From the NCBI GenBank assembly GCA_009760885.1, contig CM019717.1, positions 47,780,866-47,844,865 on the forward strand: DNA of 64,000 nt. The letters run 5' to 3'. The translations under genes and the position numbers were made by a program. Source of the stretch: Achatina immaculata (Eukaryota > Mollusca > Gastropoda > Stylommatophora > Achatinidae). This document shows, piece by piece, positions 41,671-53,663 of the stretch. How positions within the stretch are numbered: position 1 is the stretch's first letter; the number at the start of each line of letters is the position of its first letter. The notes beneath the pieces are model-generated. The model saw only the letters and a list, made by a program, of their open reading frames with translations, searched no databases and was not told the origin of the DNA.

Positions 41671-41866
41671 AAATGATGGGACTAAGGGATTTCAATCAGT
41701 TCTTTTGGAAATTTTGTTCTCATTTTCTAACTTTAATTTGATTCACCCTCAGTGTTTTCCCCCTCCTTTCTCTCTCGTCTAAAGTATTTTGTCTACTGTC
41801 GCCTTGTTTCCAGTGTGCTTGCTTTGTGCCTGCCGTGTTCACGATGACTTTCGTGGGCCAGTTTTT

Positions 41867-41867
<1 letters not shown>

Positions 41868-41896
<29 letters not shown>
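41868..41896. repeat. (TTC)n microsatellite
   Basis: Nine to ten TTC units. Confidence 0.93.
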
Positions 41897-41898
<2 letters not shown>

Positions 41899-42739
41899 GC
41901 AGCAGGATCTAAGCAAACGGAGCACGTCTTTGAAAAACATACTCCAAACTACCAAAAATCTCCTTTTGATGAAGGATACAGTGATGATCTGCCTGAAATT
42001 CACCTCGACGGATCTATGCGTCCAATGTTCACGTAAAAATGGTGATGGATCTGTGCGTCCAATAGTGTTGCTCACATAAAAAAAATCGTATTTCAGCGTC
42101 ATGATCATCTTGTACCACATTGGCAGGGAAGGTTGAATGACTGAATATCCGACCGGCTCTCTCCTTTCTCGCATAGAATGCCCAACCAAGCTGATTCTGT
42201 CCAGTCAATTAGTTATGCTGTGTAATATATTGTTTTCTTTTTTTTTATACTGAAATGAAGATGTTGGAAAAGTAAGCTAGAAGTTTACATCGCTGGAACA
42301 TACAAGAAAATACCTCGTTATCTTTTAAGATATTAAATGCCGCTCCATTTGTTCATTTAAATTTGCCTTGAATGTAGGCGAAGTTGCTTAATCCGGATGT
42401 TCCCAGAACGTTTCTTCGTTGATATCAAGAGGCGGACGGGTTATGTAAATGTATGCGCTGTTAGGCTGATAAACGGAGACGGTATCGTGTGAAACGTTAA
42501 ATTTAGCAGACTCGACATGAGCCTTAACTGATAAATTATTATCTGTCACTGGCAATAACAGGTAAAGGTAGAGCTGCGACATTTTATTATGAAGGCCTGT
42601 GGCCATAAATAAGAGATAACATTCGTGTTGCCCCTTCTTTCTGATTAGGTAACTGTCAGTTAATGAGATGCGCTGAATGAGCTCTGCCACTGGAACCAGG
42701 CAACAGAAATGTTTGTGCGTGTTTAAAGACAATGTGTAT

Positions 42740-43078
42740 TTGAGAGAGAGAGAGAGAGAGAGAGAGAAAGAAAGAAAAAAGAAAGAGAGAAAGAGAACGA
42801 TAGAGAGAGAGAGAGAGAGGGAGAAAAAGAAAGCGAGAAGGAAGAGAGAAAGTGAGAGAGTGAGTGAGAAAGAGGGAGGAAGAGAGAGGGAGAGATGGAG
42901 AGAGAGACAAAGAGAGAGAAAAATAAAGAAAGAAAAAAAGAAAGAAAGAGAACGAGAGAGAGAGAGAGAGGGAGAAAAAGAAAGCGAGAAGGAAGAGAGA
43001 AAGAGAAAAAAAGTGAGAGAGAGTGAGAAAGAGGAGAGAGAGAGGGGAAGAGAGAAAGAGAGAGAGAGAGAGAAGGAC
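42740..43078. repeat. GA/GAAA-rich tract with internal duplication
   Basis: A purine-only stretch of 340 bp. GGGAGAAAAAGAAAGCGAGA occurs at about 42818 and again at about 42970, so part arose by a 150-bp duplication. The Glu/Arg-Lys ORFs are artefacts. Confidence 0.9.
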
Positions 43079-43091
43079 ATATAAACAAAAT

Positions 43092-43172
43092 TATATTTAG
43101 AATGTGAAGCATTAGCCAAAGTTTAGAAGATGAAGCATTAGCCAAAGTTTAGAAGATGAAGCCTTAGCCAAA
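43092..43172. repeat. 26-bp tandem repeat, 3 copies
   Basis: The unit contains GAAGCATTAGCCAAAGTTTA. Confidence 0.93.
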
Positions 43173-43365
43173 GTTATGACAGCATTTATATTCTTTCATA
43201 ATTACTGAGCAATTTCAAGTATTTTTTAGTACGGTCAGTCTTGTCTGACATTCTGTCAATTATCATTCACCTTTCAGTCGCACGCATAAATTACATTTAA
43301 TGCAAGTATTATACAAGTTAATTTTATATAAATGATTTATTTCTCGTTTTTATTCTCGTTTTTCT

Positions 43366-43371
<6 letters not shown>

Positions 43372-43428
<57 letters not shown>

Positions 43429-43434
43429 ATATAT
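43372..43434. repeat. (TA)n microsatellite
   Basis: About 30 TA units, adjoining the LINE fragment at 43435. Confidence 0.95.
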
Positions 43435-43500
43435 CTTGGCGAACTACCATGCGGGCCGTATGTGACGTTTAACGTCACGGGTAGGATGTAAGATGTAAAA
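43435..43500 (+). mobile_element. LINE fragment, family C (last 65 bp)
   Basis: TTGGCGAACTACCATGCGGG and ATGTGACGTTTAACGTCACG match the family C terminus. It begins directly after (TA)n. Confidence 0.8.
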
Positions 43501-43601
43501 TTATATAAGTGTGAAGGAAGAGTAACAAGTATCAAATAAATAACTAATATATATAAGCTCTTATCCAGACAGACAGACACGTCGTTTTATACGTGAGGAG
43601 G

Positions 43602-43620
43602 TCTATATATATATATATAT

Positions 43621-43678
<58 letters not shown>
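43602..43678. repeat. (TA)n(GATA)n microsatellite
   Basis: Ten or so TA units run into about 14 GATA units. Confidence 0.95.
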
Positions 43679-44139
43679 CCTCCCTTTATATTGTGAGTAG
43701 TGTACATGACGCATATTCTTCAGCACAGACAAGTGTTTATGTCTAAACATCTGAGGGATTTGATGGTCGAGAATGGGGACCTGTCAGCTTTACTTCACGT
43801 TTTTTCGTGCTACACCTGCGCTTGTTTATGTAAAAGCTGACGCAGCATTCTCTCACGATCATCACTGACCGACATAAACGAGTATGCTGGATAGAAGTTG
43901 TGATATAACAAGAAAGTTATTGGGGCGTTATATTCTTTAAATAATTGCTGAGCAATTTCAAGTTTTTGAGTTTGGTCAGTCATGTCTTGTCTTGTCTCCT
44001 TCCTCTTATACCTTTCAGTGTTGAAGGGTTGGCGATTTGCTTTATAAAATGAGATATCCAACGACTGTGTAATTATTCAGTTCAGAACTGTATTCATTAC
44101 ACCTTAAGAGTCATAATGCGATAGAGCCGTCGGTTTTCG

Positions 44140-44560
44140 AAGTTTCAGCCTCTGCGGAGTTGAGGTGTATCGCCCCTCTTCCCGTCAGTTTCTCTGCTTT
44201 TCTTTCCTTTTGTCGTCGTCATTTTATCTCATTGATCAGCCAGTTGCCTGCCTCCACGTTGTGTTTGCCTACGTCTACTTGGGCGCATTTTGTGTCCGTA
44301 TTTATTTCAAAGAGGATACCACAAAAAGTTGTGTGTTTAATTTTTCATCAATTTTTCGTGTTTTCAACCTGCGGTGTTTTTTTGGGTTTTTTTTTTTGTA
44401 TGTGGTCATTGAAAAAAGGCGCTTTTGCCGAAATATTGGGTTGTTGTATGTTCAGTTTGTACGTACTCATCTTACCTTCTGCCACTCTCGTTTTTGCTCA
44501 CTTAACACTGGACCCACACACCTCTGTCTACTTTTGTTTCCTAACACAAGTGTCAGGAAC
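44140..44560 (+). mobile_element. Penelope-like 3' UTR remnant
   Basis: TTGCCGAAATATTGGGTTGT, TGTATGTTCAG and TGGACCCACACACCTCTGTC match in order the 3' UTR of the element at 61243 (GCCGAAATATCGGATGTTG, TGTATG, CACCATACACCTCTATC). No coding part remains. Confidence 0.6.
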
Positions 44561-45430
44561 CCACTAGCTCAGGTTAGCGAAAGTTCACTTCGAGGACGCA
44601 AAAATATCCCCATTCTTTTTTCGGACAGGAAACTAGCTGGTTAGCCGTAGCACAATCCAAGCTCTTCGTATTCAGATAAAAGTGCCATCATTTTACCCAA
44701 AACGTGAAACTTGGAAGCAAAATAAGACAGAAAGCCAAGATCAATTAATAGCATCTTACACTGAATGTGGATACAGTTTTTGGAGTTTTTTTTTTCTGCT
44801 CTTTCCAAAACGGGCACGAATGTCACATTTGCTTCAAGCTGGTAATATGTAACTGATATGTAGGCACATTAATGCAAAGCAACAAACTAACTGAAAGTGA
44901 AACGAACACAAAAAGCTGCTCGCTGCACGATGTTTCAGTTTAAAACAAGAGAGTATTCCTTTATTTTTCCCTCTCATCCTTTATCTTCACATTCTCAGCT
45001 ATCTCTACCAGCAGGCCGGCGTGATTCGGCTTGTAGTCTGATATGGCGGAAGTTGAATGAGTATAGATCATTTTAAAATTCAGATAACACCCCCCCCCTT
45101 TTTTTTCCTCCTTTTTTTCGGCCCCCACCCAACCTGTCGTTACGTTAAATCAGAGCATAACGTAAGTCTGACACACAGGTCGCGTTACCTAGAGACATTT
45201 TTAAAAAAAAATTCCAATGGCGCTAAGTGTGAAAGATTCTGAAATCGTTCTGTATCATGCACCTGTTGTGACTTCTTCTGTCTCATCGCGTCATGTGGAA
45301 TGTCCAGTTCACTTTTGTCACTTTTTGTTTCTGTGTATGTGCTCAATTTAACCTTTCTGTGGACGTAATGCCGTAAAATACCTTAACAATATTTTCTTTC
45401 ATATTATTTAAACTTAATAGAATAACTATC
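44561..45430. other. No gene seen
   Basis: Nothing recognised. Confidence 0.45.
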
Positions 45431-45984
45431 TGCAGCCACATTGCATGTGCAAGACTCGAGGGCGTGAGAGTCATAGGAAAAAGAGACAAGGGGTGGATGG
45501 GGGCACGAGAGTGAGTCATAGGAAAAAGAGACGAGGGAAGGGGGGGGAGATATGCGACGAAAACAAAAAAGAAAGAGAGACGAAAAATTTGTGGACAGAA
45601 CGAATAAAAAGAGAAAAAAAAAAGAAATTATCACATGGGCGTGGACTATTCCACTTTCTGCAGAGCTCCGCTTAAGACAATTATGATGGGCAGGAGGGAG
45701 AGCATTTGTTACAAGAAAAGGAGAGAGTTTGAAAGTCTTGTTATGTAACCATGTGGATCGTTTTACAGTCGGGCAGATCTGCCGTTCAGAGAGTACACGG
45801 TGGTGTAAAAAACACTTTGACACTGAGATATATGCCAGGAAAATAAACAGAGAGGAAAAAAAAAAGGAACAGAGAAAACAGATAGATAAATAAACCTGTA
45901 CATAAGATAGACATGAGAATGTAGGCTGAAGAGAATGAGGCAATGAGAGAGAGAGAGAGAGAGAGAGAAAGAATATTTTAAAAT
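45431..45984. other. Purine-rich non-coding stretch
   Basis: A 45-bp duplication (GAGTCATAGGAAAAAGAGAC) lies at 45467 and 45512, with a (GA)n run at 45944-45966. The long minus-strand ORF (45404-45943) is rich in Ser/Phe because the plus strand is purine-rich; no motif is visible. Confidence 0.5.
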
Positions 45985-46201
45985 GAGAGAGGATGGGGCT
46001 GTGTGAATATGTGTGTGTGTGTGTGAGAGAGAGAGAATATCTAAAAATGAGAGAGGATGCGGCAGTGTGAATATGTGTGTGTGTGAGAGAGAGAGAGAAT
46101 ATCTAAAAATGAGAGAGGATGCGGCAGTGTGAATATGTGTGTGTGAGAGAGAGAGAGAGAGAATATCTAAAAATGAGAGAGGATGCGGCAGTGTGAATAT
46201 A

Positions 46202-46232
<31 letters not shown>

Positions 46233-46885
46233 ATCTAAAAATGAGAGAGGATGCGGCAGTGTGAATATGTGTGTGAGAGAGAGAGAGAGAGAGAATATGT
46301 AAAAAATGAGAGAGGATGCGGCAGTGTGAATATGTGTGTGTGTGAGAGAGAGAATATCTAAAAATGAGAGAGGATGCGGCAGTGTGAATATGTGTGTGTG
46401 TGAGAGAGAGAGAGAGAGAATATCTAAAAATGAGAGAGGATGCGGCAGTGTGAATATGTGTGTGTGTGTGAGAGAGAGAGAATATCTAAAAATGAGAGAG
46501 GATGCGGCAGTGTGAATATATGTGAGAGAGAGAGAGAGAGAGAGAATATCTAAAAATGAGAGAGGATGCGGCAGTGTGAATATGTGTGTGAGAGAGAGAG
46601 AGAGAGAATATGTAAAAAATGAGAGAGGATGTGGCAGTGTGAATATGTGTGTGAGAGAGAGAGAATATCTAAAAATGAGAGAGGATGCGGCAGTGTGAAT
46701 ATGTGTGTGAGAGAGAGAATATCTAAAAATGAGAGAGGATGCGGCAGTGTGAATATGTGTGTGTGTGTGAGAGAGAGAGAGAATATCTGAAAATGAGAGA
46801 GGATGCGGCAGTGTGAATATGTGTGTGTGTGTGAGAGAGAGAGAGAGAATATGTAAAAATGAGAGAGGATGCGGCAGTGTGAATA

Positions 46886-46921
<36 letters not shown>

Positions 46922-46962
46922 GGAAAATATCTACAAATGAGAAGGATGCGGCAGTATGAATA

Positions 46963-47005
<43 letters not shown>

Positions 47006-47075
47006 CTAAAAATTAAAGAGGATGCGGCAGTGTGAATATGTGTGTGTGTGTGAGAGAGAGGTATATCTAAAAATG
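45985..47075. repeat. About 60-bp compound array, about 18 copies, each with (GT)n(GA)n
   Basis: Each unit joins AATGAGAGAGGATGCGGCAG, TGTGAATATGTGTG, a (GT)n(GA)n tract of variable length, and AATATCTAAAA. Copy-to-copy length changes lie almost wholly in the dinucleotide part. It was thus formed by tandem duplication of a microsatellite-bearing unit with later slippage. Confidence 0.95.
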
Positions 47076-47243
47076 AGAGAGAATTAATATATAAATGACA
47101 GACAGAAAGAGAAAGAGAGAGAGAGAGAGATAGAGTTTCTAAGAAAATTGGAGACAGTGAATATATAAATGAGAGAGAGAGAGAGACAGAGAGAGAGACA
47201 GAGAGAGAGAGACAGAGACAGAGAGAGACAGAGAATATCAAAG

Positions 47244-47425
47244 AGAAAGGGTAAAAGGTAAGATTCCCGTTCCCATGCCATTAAGGCATATTGGGGAATA
47301 CGGTGTTAGGTCCGTATTTTCCATGACCTTCGACACATGAAAGTATGATGTGGTCAGTATGACGCTTGGCAGCTTTACCTTCCCAGATTTCTCTGCTACC
47401 CATTTTTAGAGGCTGGGTGGACCCC
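47244..47425 (-). mobile_element. tRNA-derived SINE, family S1 (headless)
   Basis: The plus strand reads AAAGGTAAGATTCCCGTTCC, CATGCCATTAAGGCATA and CTTCGACACATGAAAGTATG, the complement of the S1 body and tail. The tRNA-like head is missing and GA-rich DNA flanks both sides. Confidence 0.82.
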
Positions 47426-48039
47426 AGGGAAGAAAGAGAAAGGGAGAGAGTGAATATAATTGAGTTAGAGTAAGCGAATATCCAAGAGAACTGTGAGAGA
47501 GTGACAATATAAGTTAGTGAGAGAGAGAGAGAGAGGGGGGGGGGAGAGAGTAACTATACAAAAGAGAGAGGAAAAGAAAATTAATAAATAAGAGAATGAG
47601 TGTGTGTGAGAGAGAGCGAGAGAGAGAGAGAGAGGGAGGGAGAGAATAAATAAGTCCACACATACTAACCGTTTGTTTAGCTCGGCGAATCAAACTGCTC
47701 TCATATTTCAAAGAATTTTTTAAAATTACATTTTGTTTACTCTAAATAAAAATAAACCACTTAATTTAACCCCGAATCTCTTCCGCTATATAAAAAAAAA
47801 TCTATGTCCTGTAGCATTTGCACGCCAAAGGGATGTGAAGTGTTAGCACCTTCACATATCTGGGTCACTACAACTTTGTGAGGCATGGAGGCACCTGCCC
47901 TCGCTGCCCTCACTTTTTCAAGGACGGAGGCACCCATTTCTTGATCTCAGTGCCAGTCTGTCAGAAAAAATTCCTACACAGTGTAGAATCGAACTAGGGA
48001 CCGTCAGGTCTACAGGCGAGCGCGCTAATTATTAAAGCA
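47426..48039. other. GA-rich microsatellites, then no gene seen
   Basis: (GA)n runs lie at 47515-47540 and 47600-47645. At about 47985-48040 the minus strand has a weak tRNA-like B box (TAGTTCGATTC), too little to call. Confidence 0.5.
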
Positions 48040-48720
48040 GCAAATTTTCCATTATTTCCCAAAGTTTCTGGTGTTGTACACAATCAAATGCCTTTGAATA
48101 GTCTATAAAAGATAAATACAGATTCACATTAAACTCTCTGCATTTATCTATTATTAATCTTATATTGAATATACGATCTCTTTATCCTCTTCTGTGTCTG
48201 AAACCAGCTTGGACCATATTGATTTCTCCTTCTATTTCCTTACGAAGTCTACCCATTATGATTTTTAAATAGAATTTTACTTGCATGACTGATCAGAGCA
48301 ACAGTTCTGTAGTTTATGCATAATTTCAAGTTATCCTTTTTTCGGCAGTGGAATGAATACAGTTCTTTTCCATTCTTTTGGATTCTGTAACTTATTGGGT
48401 TGGAGCATAGTAATGCCTTTGATGTTAATTTGTCCAAGTAAAAAAGCCACTCCACTCTTTCCTTCTAATTCTCCACTAGAGTATAAAGATGCCATCATTT
48501 TCGCTCTTGAAGTGTCCTAATCCTTTCCATCAATGTTCGCAGGTTCCCATAATGTGTATTACCGTTCTTTTCGTCTCATCACTTATTATTTGATACTTTC
48601 CCTCATACATACTTCTTACATTCCATGTTACTACTCTTATTTTTCTTTGTAGTTTGATGAGGGGGTTTTCCTTGCAAACATCACAATTACTAGTATTGAT
48701 CTCTGTCTCACACACTTTCC
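48040..48720 (-). mobile_element. LINE with endonuclease and reverse transcriptase remnants
   Basis: From 48720 down, the minus strand reads KIRVVTWNVRSMYEGK, the N-terminal motif of an APE-type endonuclease. After a large internal deletion (by about 48480) it reads KKDNLKLCINYRTVALISHA, reverse transcriptase block 1-2. Then come RLIIDKCREF and YLSFIDYSKAFDCV, block A with its catalytic aspartate. Frameshifts separate the pieces. This is the only place in the window where endonuclease and polymerase remnants of a LINE survive, perhaps of the same lineage as family A. Confidence 0.8.
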
Positions 48721-49429
48721 CAGTGTTAAACTTAGATCTATCTGGCCTGGGGGACTCGCCACCAGATCTTTTTTTTTTTTCTATCTGACCTTACATGTTG
48801 CTATTTGGGTTTCTTGGTGTGTTTTCAGAAGGTATTTGCCATTGCTTTCCTTCCGGGCAGTGACTGTACTAGTCAGTGATCATAGCCATTGGCTCTACAT
48901 AGAGATCATCTGCTTACTAACATAGAATGGTGACCATAACCAACTTCGTCTGTTGGCTGCTGTTAAGGAACATAGGGGCACAACTACCGTTCGTATCTGC
49001 CCGTGTCTCTGTCCTGGATTCCAGTTGTTCTTCCCCCCCTCCCTTTTCTCCCTCGCGTGGCATTAAGAGTTGAATTCTCAGTTCATTCTGAATTCAAACT
49101 ATTACTTCTTATTCATGTGCGCTATTATATTATTATCTATCGGATTTTTCCGCTTCAAAAATCTTCGTTCTGGTGTAAAACTTCGGAGTATTTCTGTTCA
49201 GTGTTTAGGCTAAACAGGAGAAGCGAAGCAACAACAAAAAATGCTTTGCCATGTTATGAGGCTGGGAAGGAGGGCTGTAAATGCACTTTATGAGACTGGG
49301 AAGGAGGGCTGTAAATGCATTTGCACCGAGCGTCACCACGAGGAGCGACGGTACATAGCAGTAGAGGGTTGGGAAGGGAAGAATGTTTAGAGCTTGATTT
49401 ACAACAGTGGTTCTCATACTGTGATCCGA
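48721..49429. other. No gene seen
   Basis: A 28-bp duplication (GCTGTAAATGCA with GGGAAGGAGG) lies at 49262-49320. Confidence 0.45.
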
Positions 49430-49745
49430 TGTGCCAAATCAACGACTAATAGCTGGCAACCTAGCATTAGTTTAGGCGGACCATAGCTGATAAAAACCCT
49501 GCTCCCACTTCTCCGTTGGCGCCCCCCCCCCACCCCGCAATAACAGACCCACCCCAGCTAACGATCGCGGTTGAGTCTGCTAAAGTAGCATTGCACACGC
49601 ACTGCTTTTTGTTTTTTTAAATCTCCATTCAAGGATTGAAAAAAATAGGCGCTCACAATCCGACTAGAAGTTTTTTCCTCAACACATTCACCACATCGGT
49701 TGCAAATAACACCAGCTCGCAGTTCTAGGGAGATAAAAGAAGAAG
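49430..49745 (+). repeat. Unclassified interspersed repeat X, copy 3
   Basis: CTTCTCCGTTGGCGCCCC, TGAGTCTGCTAAAGTAGCAT, CTCACAATCCGACTAG, CACCACATCGGTTGCAAA and ACACCAGCTCGCAGTT follow in the same order as in copies 1 and 2. This is the longest copy. Confidence 0.6.
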
Positions 49746-50032
49746 AAGAAGAAGCATGAAAGTAATTGAAAGGGAAAAGTATATTGCTAAAGTGATGAGC
49801 AGAGATTAACGAGCAGAGATTAGCGAGCAGAGATTAGCGAGGGAGGGACCTGGGTGGACTAGGCTCACAGCTTCAAATATCTGTCCCGAATGTGTGCAGC
49901 TTGTAGCGTAATTAATGAGCAGCAGATCCATGTGCGCTAGTTAGCTAGATATACCCGGTAGCACATAACTGTGCTTTAGAAGGGCAGGAATACTCAGTTA
50001 GCGTTCAACATCAAGTCCCTGTGGGGAAGTGA

Positions 50033-50331
50033 AACAAAAACATGCAGTGATAAGCATCTATTCTTTAGTGGGCCAAAAACAAGCAGTGATAAGCATCTAT
50101 GAATAGTGGGCCAAAAACAAGCAGTGATAAGCATCTGTGCATTAGTGGGCTAAAACAAGCAGTGATAAGCATCTGTGCATTAGTGGGCTAAAACAAGCAG
50201 TGATAAGTATCTGTGCATTAGTGGGCTAAAACAAGCAGTGATAAGCATCTGTGCATTAGTGGGCTAAAACAAGCAGTGATAAGCATCTGTGCATTAGTGG
50301 GCCAAAAACAAGCAGTGATAAGCACCTGTGG
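50033..50331. repeat. 37-39-bp minisatellite, left part
   Basis: The unit contains AAGCAGTGATAAGCATCTGT and TTAGTGGGC(C/T)(A)AAA. The array is interrupted by a LINE fragment at 50332 and resumes at 50556. Confidence 0.93.
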
Positions 50332-50555
50332 ATTCATTTATTTATTTGCATGTCCCTTGTGGAACTTTGCCTCCCTAACAGCGCTCCTGTAGGCCTCCCG
50401 GTTGTGAGCAAGATGGCCTGCTGCTGATGCATCCACTTGCAGATCATCAACGATATCTTGCAGCCATCTTCACCTTGGTCTTCCTCTCTTTCTTTTTCCC
50501 ATTATGTACCCTTCCAAGACGGTTTTCTCTAGACTATCATGACGTTTAATGTGTA
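50332..50555 (-). mobile_element. RTE-like LINE fragment, family A, inserted in a minisatellite
   Basis: It begins with an (ATTT)n tail complement (ATTCATTTATTTATTTGC) and continues CATGTCCCTTGTGGAACTTT through the GRPRRRW region to GACGTTTAATGTGT. Minisatellite units lie directly on both sides, so the insertion is younger than the array. Confidence 0.88.
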
Positions 50556-50960
50556 AATTAGTGGGCCAAAAACAAGCAGTGATAAGCATCTGTTGATTAG
50601 TGGGCTACAAACAAGCAGTGATAAGCATCTGTTGATTAGTGGGCTACAAACAAGCAGTGATAAGCATCTGTTGATTAGTGGGCTACAAACAAGCAGTAAT
50701 AAGCATCTGTTGATTAGTGGGCTACAAACAAGCAGTGATAAGCATCTGTTGATTAATGGGCTACAAACAAGCAGTGATAAGCATCTGTTGATTAGTGGGC
50801 TACAAACAAGCAGTGATAAGCATCTGTGGATTAGTGGGCTACAAACAAGCAGTGATAAGCATCTCTTGATTAGTAGGCTACAAACAAGCAGTGATAAACA
50901 TTTATGGATTAATGTTCCAAAAACAAGCAGTGATAAGCATCTGTGCAATAGTGATCTAGA
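50556..50960. repeat. 37-39-bp minisatellite, right part
   Basis: About ten more units of the same array, mostly with GGGCTACAAACAAGCAGTGA. At 39 bp the unit keeps ORFs open on both strands. Confidence 0.93.
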
Positions 50961-51069
50961 AACCTCCAACATCTAGAAACCTCAAACACACTGGCAGTTG
51001 TGCACTAAAGGACAGAACGCATGCAACGGTCAGCAAGCTGCGCATTAGCGAGCTACAGACGTTTAATGT

Positions 51070-51478
51070 ACCAGTAACTATGCGTAATAAAGAGTTTTAA
51101 ACATGGCAATAAATCAAACACACGTACTCAAGTAAGAAAGAGTTTTAAATATGGCAATAAATCAAACACATCTACTCAAGTAAGAAAGAGTTTTAAACAT
51201 GGCAATAAATCAAACACACACGTACTCAAGTAAGAAAGAGTTTTAAATATGGCAATAAATCAAACACATCTACTCAAGTAAGAAAGAGTTTTAAACATGG
51301 CAATAAATCAAACACATCTACTCAAGTAAGAAAGAGTTTTAAACATGGCAATAAATCAAACACATCTACTCAAGTAAGAAAGAGTTTTAAACATGGCAAT
51401 AAATCAAACACACACGTACTCAAGTAAGAAAGAGTTTTAAACATGGCAATAAATCAAACACACGTACTCAAGTAAGCA
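51070..51478. repeat. 46-50-bp minisatellite, about 8 copies
   Basis: The unit contains CTCAAGTAAGAAAGAGTTTT and ATGGCAATAAATCAAACACA. Copies differ by a CA unit and a few bases. Confidence 0.93.
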
Positions 51479-51819
51479 AGTTGCTGTGCAGTGACCAGAA
51501 GGCTGGTATCTGATATAACACTACAAGTGAGATACTTAGTTCTGTACACGCAGTGTACATTTATCAGTACTCTAGACATCTAGAGCAGATGAAAGAGACA
51601 CCAAATGAAATCCACATCCAGGACGATGGAAAATGAAGGGGGAACATTGTAATATATTTACTGCTTTTTTTTTAAAATTGCTGTTCAGCCGCTTCAAATA
51701 ACCCCCCTCGCTGCACCCTACCCTAAGTAAGGAGTGTTTATTACAGTTGGATTCTTGTAGATGACGTGGCAGCTAAAAGCCGGTTCGTACAACTGTATAA
51801 GGGGAGAGTGTATGGCCAT
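51479..51819. other. No gene seen
   Basis: Nothing recognised. Confidence 0.45.
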
Positions 51820-52155
51820 GAAGGGAGTCAATCATTTGCATGTCCCTTGCGGAACTTTGCCTCCCTAACAGCTCTCCTGCAGGCCTCTCGTTGTAAGCAA
51901 GATGCCCTGCAGCTGATGCGTCCAATCGCAGATCATCAACGATGTCTCGCAGCCATCTTCGCCTTTGTCTTTAAGTGTCCAGGTCTCACAGGCATATGGT
52001 GTGATGGGAAAGATGCATGCCCTTAAAAATATTATTTTTGTGCTTCTGTCTATTCCTCTGCACAGCTTTTTTTAGTTGTTTTACTTTTTGAAGAACGATA
52101 GATGTCCTCCGTTTAATTTCCCTCATTGTATCTCCATTATTAGTTAGTAATGTTT
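51820..52155 (-). mobile_element. RTE-like LINE fragment, family A, with internal deletion
   Basis: The 3' terminus (GAGTCAATCATTTGCATGTC) runs normally to the GRPRRRW region at about 51966. It then jumps to the TWTLN block (AAGTGTCCAGGTCTCACAGG) and on to KRRTSIVLQKVK. About 200 bp found in other copies are missing at the junction. Confidence 0.87.
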
Positions 52156-53640
52156 AAGAGAGACAGGGTCTTGATCATCTGTGTTTCATCAACACTAACA
52201 TCAAAACAAAGGTTTCTCCAGCTTGTTCAGATAAAGCTATCTAGCCAGGGCGCGGGAATACAGCCTAGTTACACATAACTCAGAGACTGAGCAGCAGGAA
52301 CCCGCTTCGGGTGCACAGAAAACACTCCGAGCGACATGGATGGCTGCAGTCGAGGGCAGATTTAAGAAATTATGAAAGAGTCACCATTCAGGACTGGTAC
52401 TTGTTCAGATAAATCTTCTTACCGTGTCATAAGTAACGCACAGAGAGAAGCCGAAAGAGCAGATCGTGACAGCTATTTACAGACATGAAAACTAACAAGG
52501 ACAACGGGACAGCGATAAAGCGATGGACTCTACGTCCTTCTCGCGAAAGTGGAAGGACATTGATAAGTTGAATCTGGTAAGTTGAAACACGATAAAAAAA
52601 ACGTAAGCATGCGAAACATATACTTTACTTCTCCACTGAACCACAGAGAGATGAAAATTTGAAAGAGAGGAGGGACATTTTCATCTATTCAAATGCAGGG
52701 ATGTGCAAAATATTAATTATAGTTTGAACCTGAAAACTAGTAATAAGAGATTTTGTAACAGCAGGAGAAAGAATTCACAGGCTTTTCATTACAGTGTTTA
52801 ATCTGTAAAGAAGTTTGAAAAATATACGCGCTAACGCAGTTACCTCCCGTCGCTAGCTTTAGCGATACAGAATAATCGCGGTGCATTTGAAAGGGAGAGA
52901 ACTTATCTAGGCATGGGATAAAAAAATGTGACGGCGAATATCACAGCTCGCCGCATTATGAAAAAGAAAAAAAGAAGAATGCAAAAAAAAAAAACGCAGA
53001 TGCTAAGAGAACGACTAACCTTTACAAGGTCAGTCTAACATTTTGAGGCATGTTCATACGTTCATCTCTTGCTTGGTTGTTTCTTAAACAAACACTCCTC
53101 ACAGTTTTCCTCTGCTCCGTCTTAAATGCACTCACCACCAACGATTTTTTGTTATAGATAACTACGGTAAAACTGCGAATAGGAAGCGTAGGTTTTTGCT
53201 CTCGAAAGTCAGGTTCTGTGCTGTGCTCTGTGTGTGTGTGTGTGTGTGTTTATGAAGACCTTAAAGAGTCGAAATCATGGCTGTTGTAAAAGTGTACAAC
53301 TGATATAGTGGTGTGGGTACTGTATGAAAGGGAGATTTTATTTTCAATAATTAGCCAAGGTTTAAGTTATAAATACGAGTTTCTTTGTGCTTGTTTCCTG
53401 TTGTTACGAAGACAGAGGGGAAAAAAAACTGAACTGAATACGGTTTTCTGACAGACAGACAGACATACAGACAGATAAACAGGAAGATAGATAGGAGGAC
53501 AAGAGAAGGGCAGCTAACTCTCATTATCTGATGCGTTTTCTTGTGTGCTGTCCTAAGCACATTTATACCAGAGTTTCGTGAGAAATTTCAAATGCTACTC
53601 TTTTTTTTTTTTAAAGAAAAACTTCAGAATGCAACCACTC
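52156..53640. other. No gene seen
   Basis: Stop-rich sequence with a (GT)n run at 53229-53248 and (ACAG)n at 53451-53475. No coding motif. Confidence 0.5.
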
Positions 53641-53645
53641 ACTAC

Positions 53646-53663
53646 CCCCCCCCCCCCCCCCCC
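53646..53663. repeat. Poly-C run
   Basis: About 18 consecutive C residues; its length in the assembly may be unreliable. Confidence 0.9.

Noticed and set aside
42388..43145. Several 80-240-codon Ser/Leu/Phe or Arg/Glu ORFs
   Set aside because: They come from a purine-only tract with few possible stop codons.
46723..47281. Ser/Leu and Thr/His-rich ORFs
   Set aside because: They are translations of the (GT)n(GA)n array.
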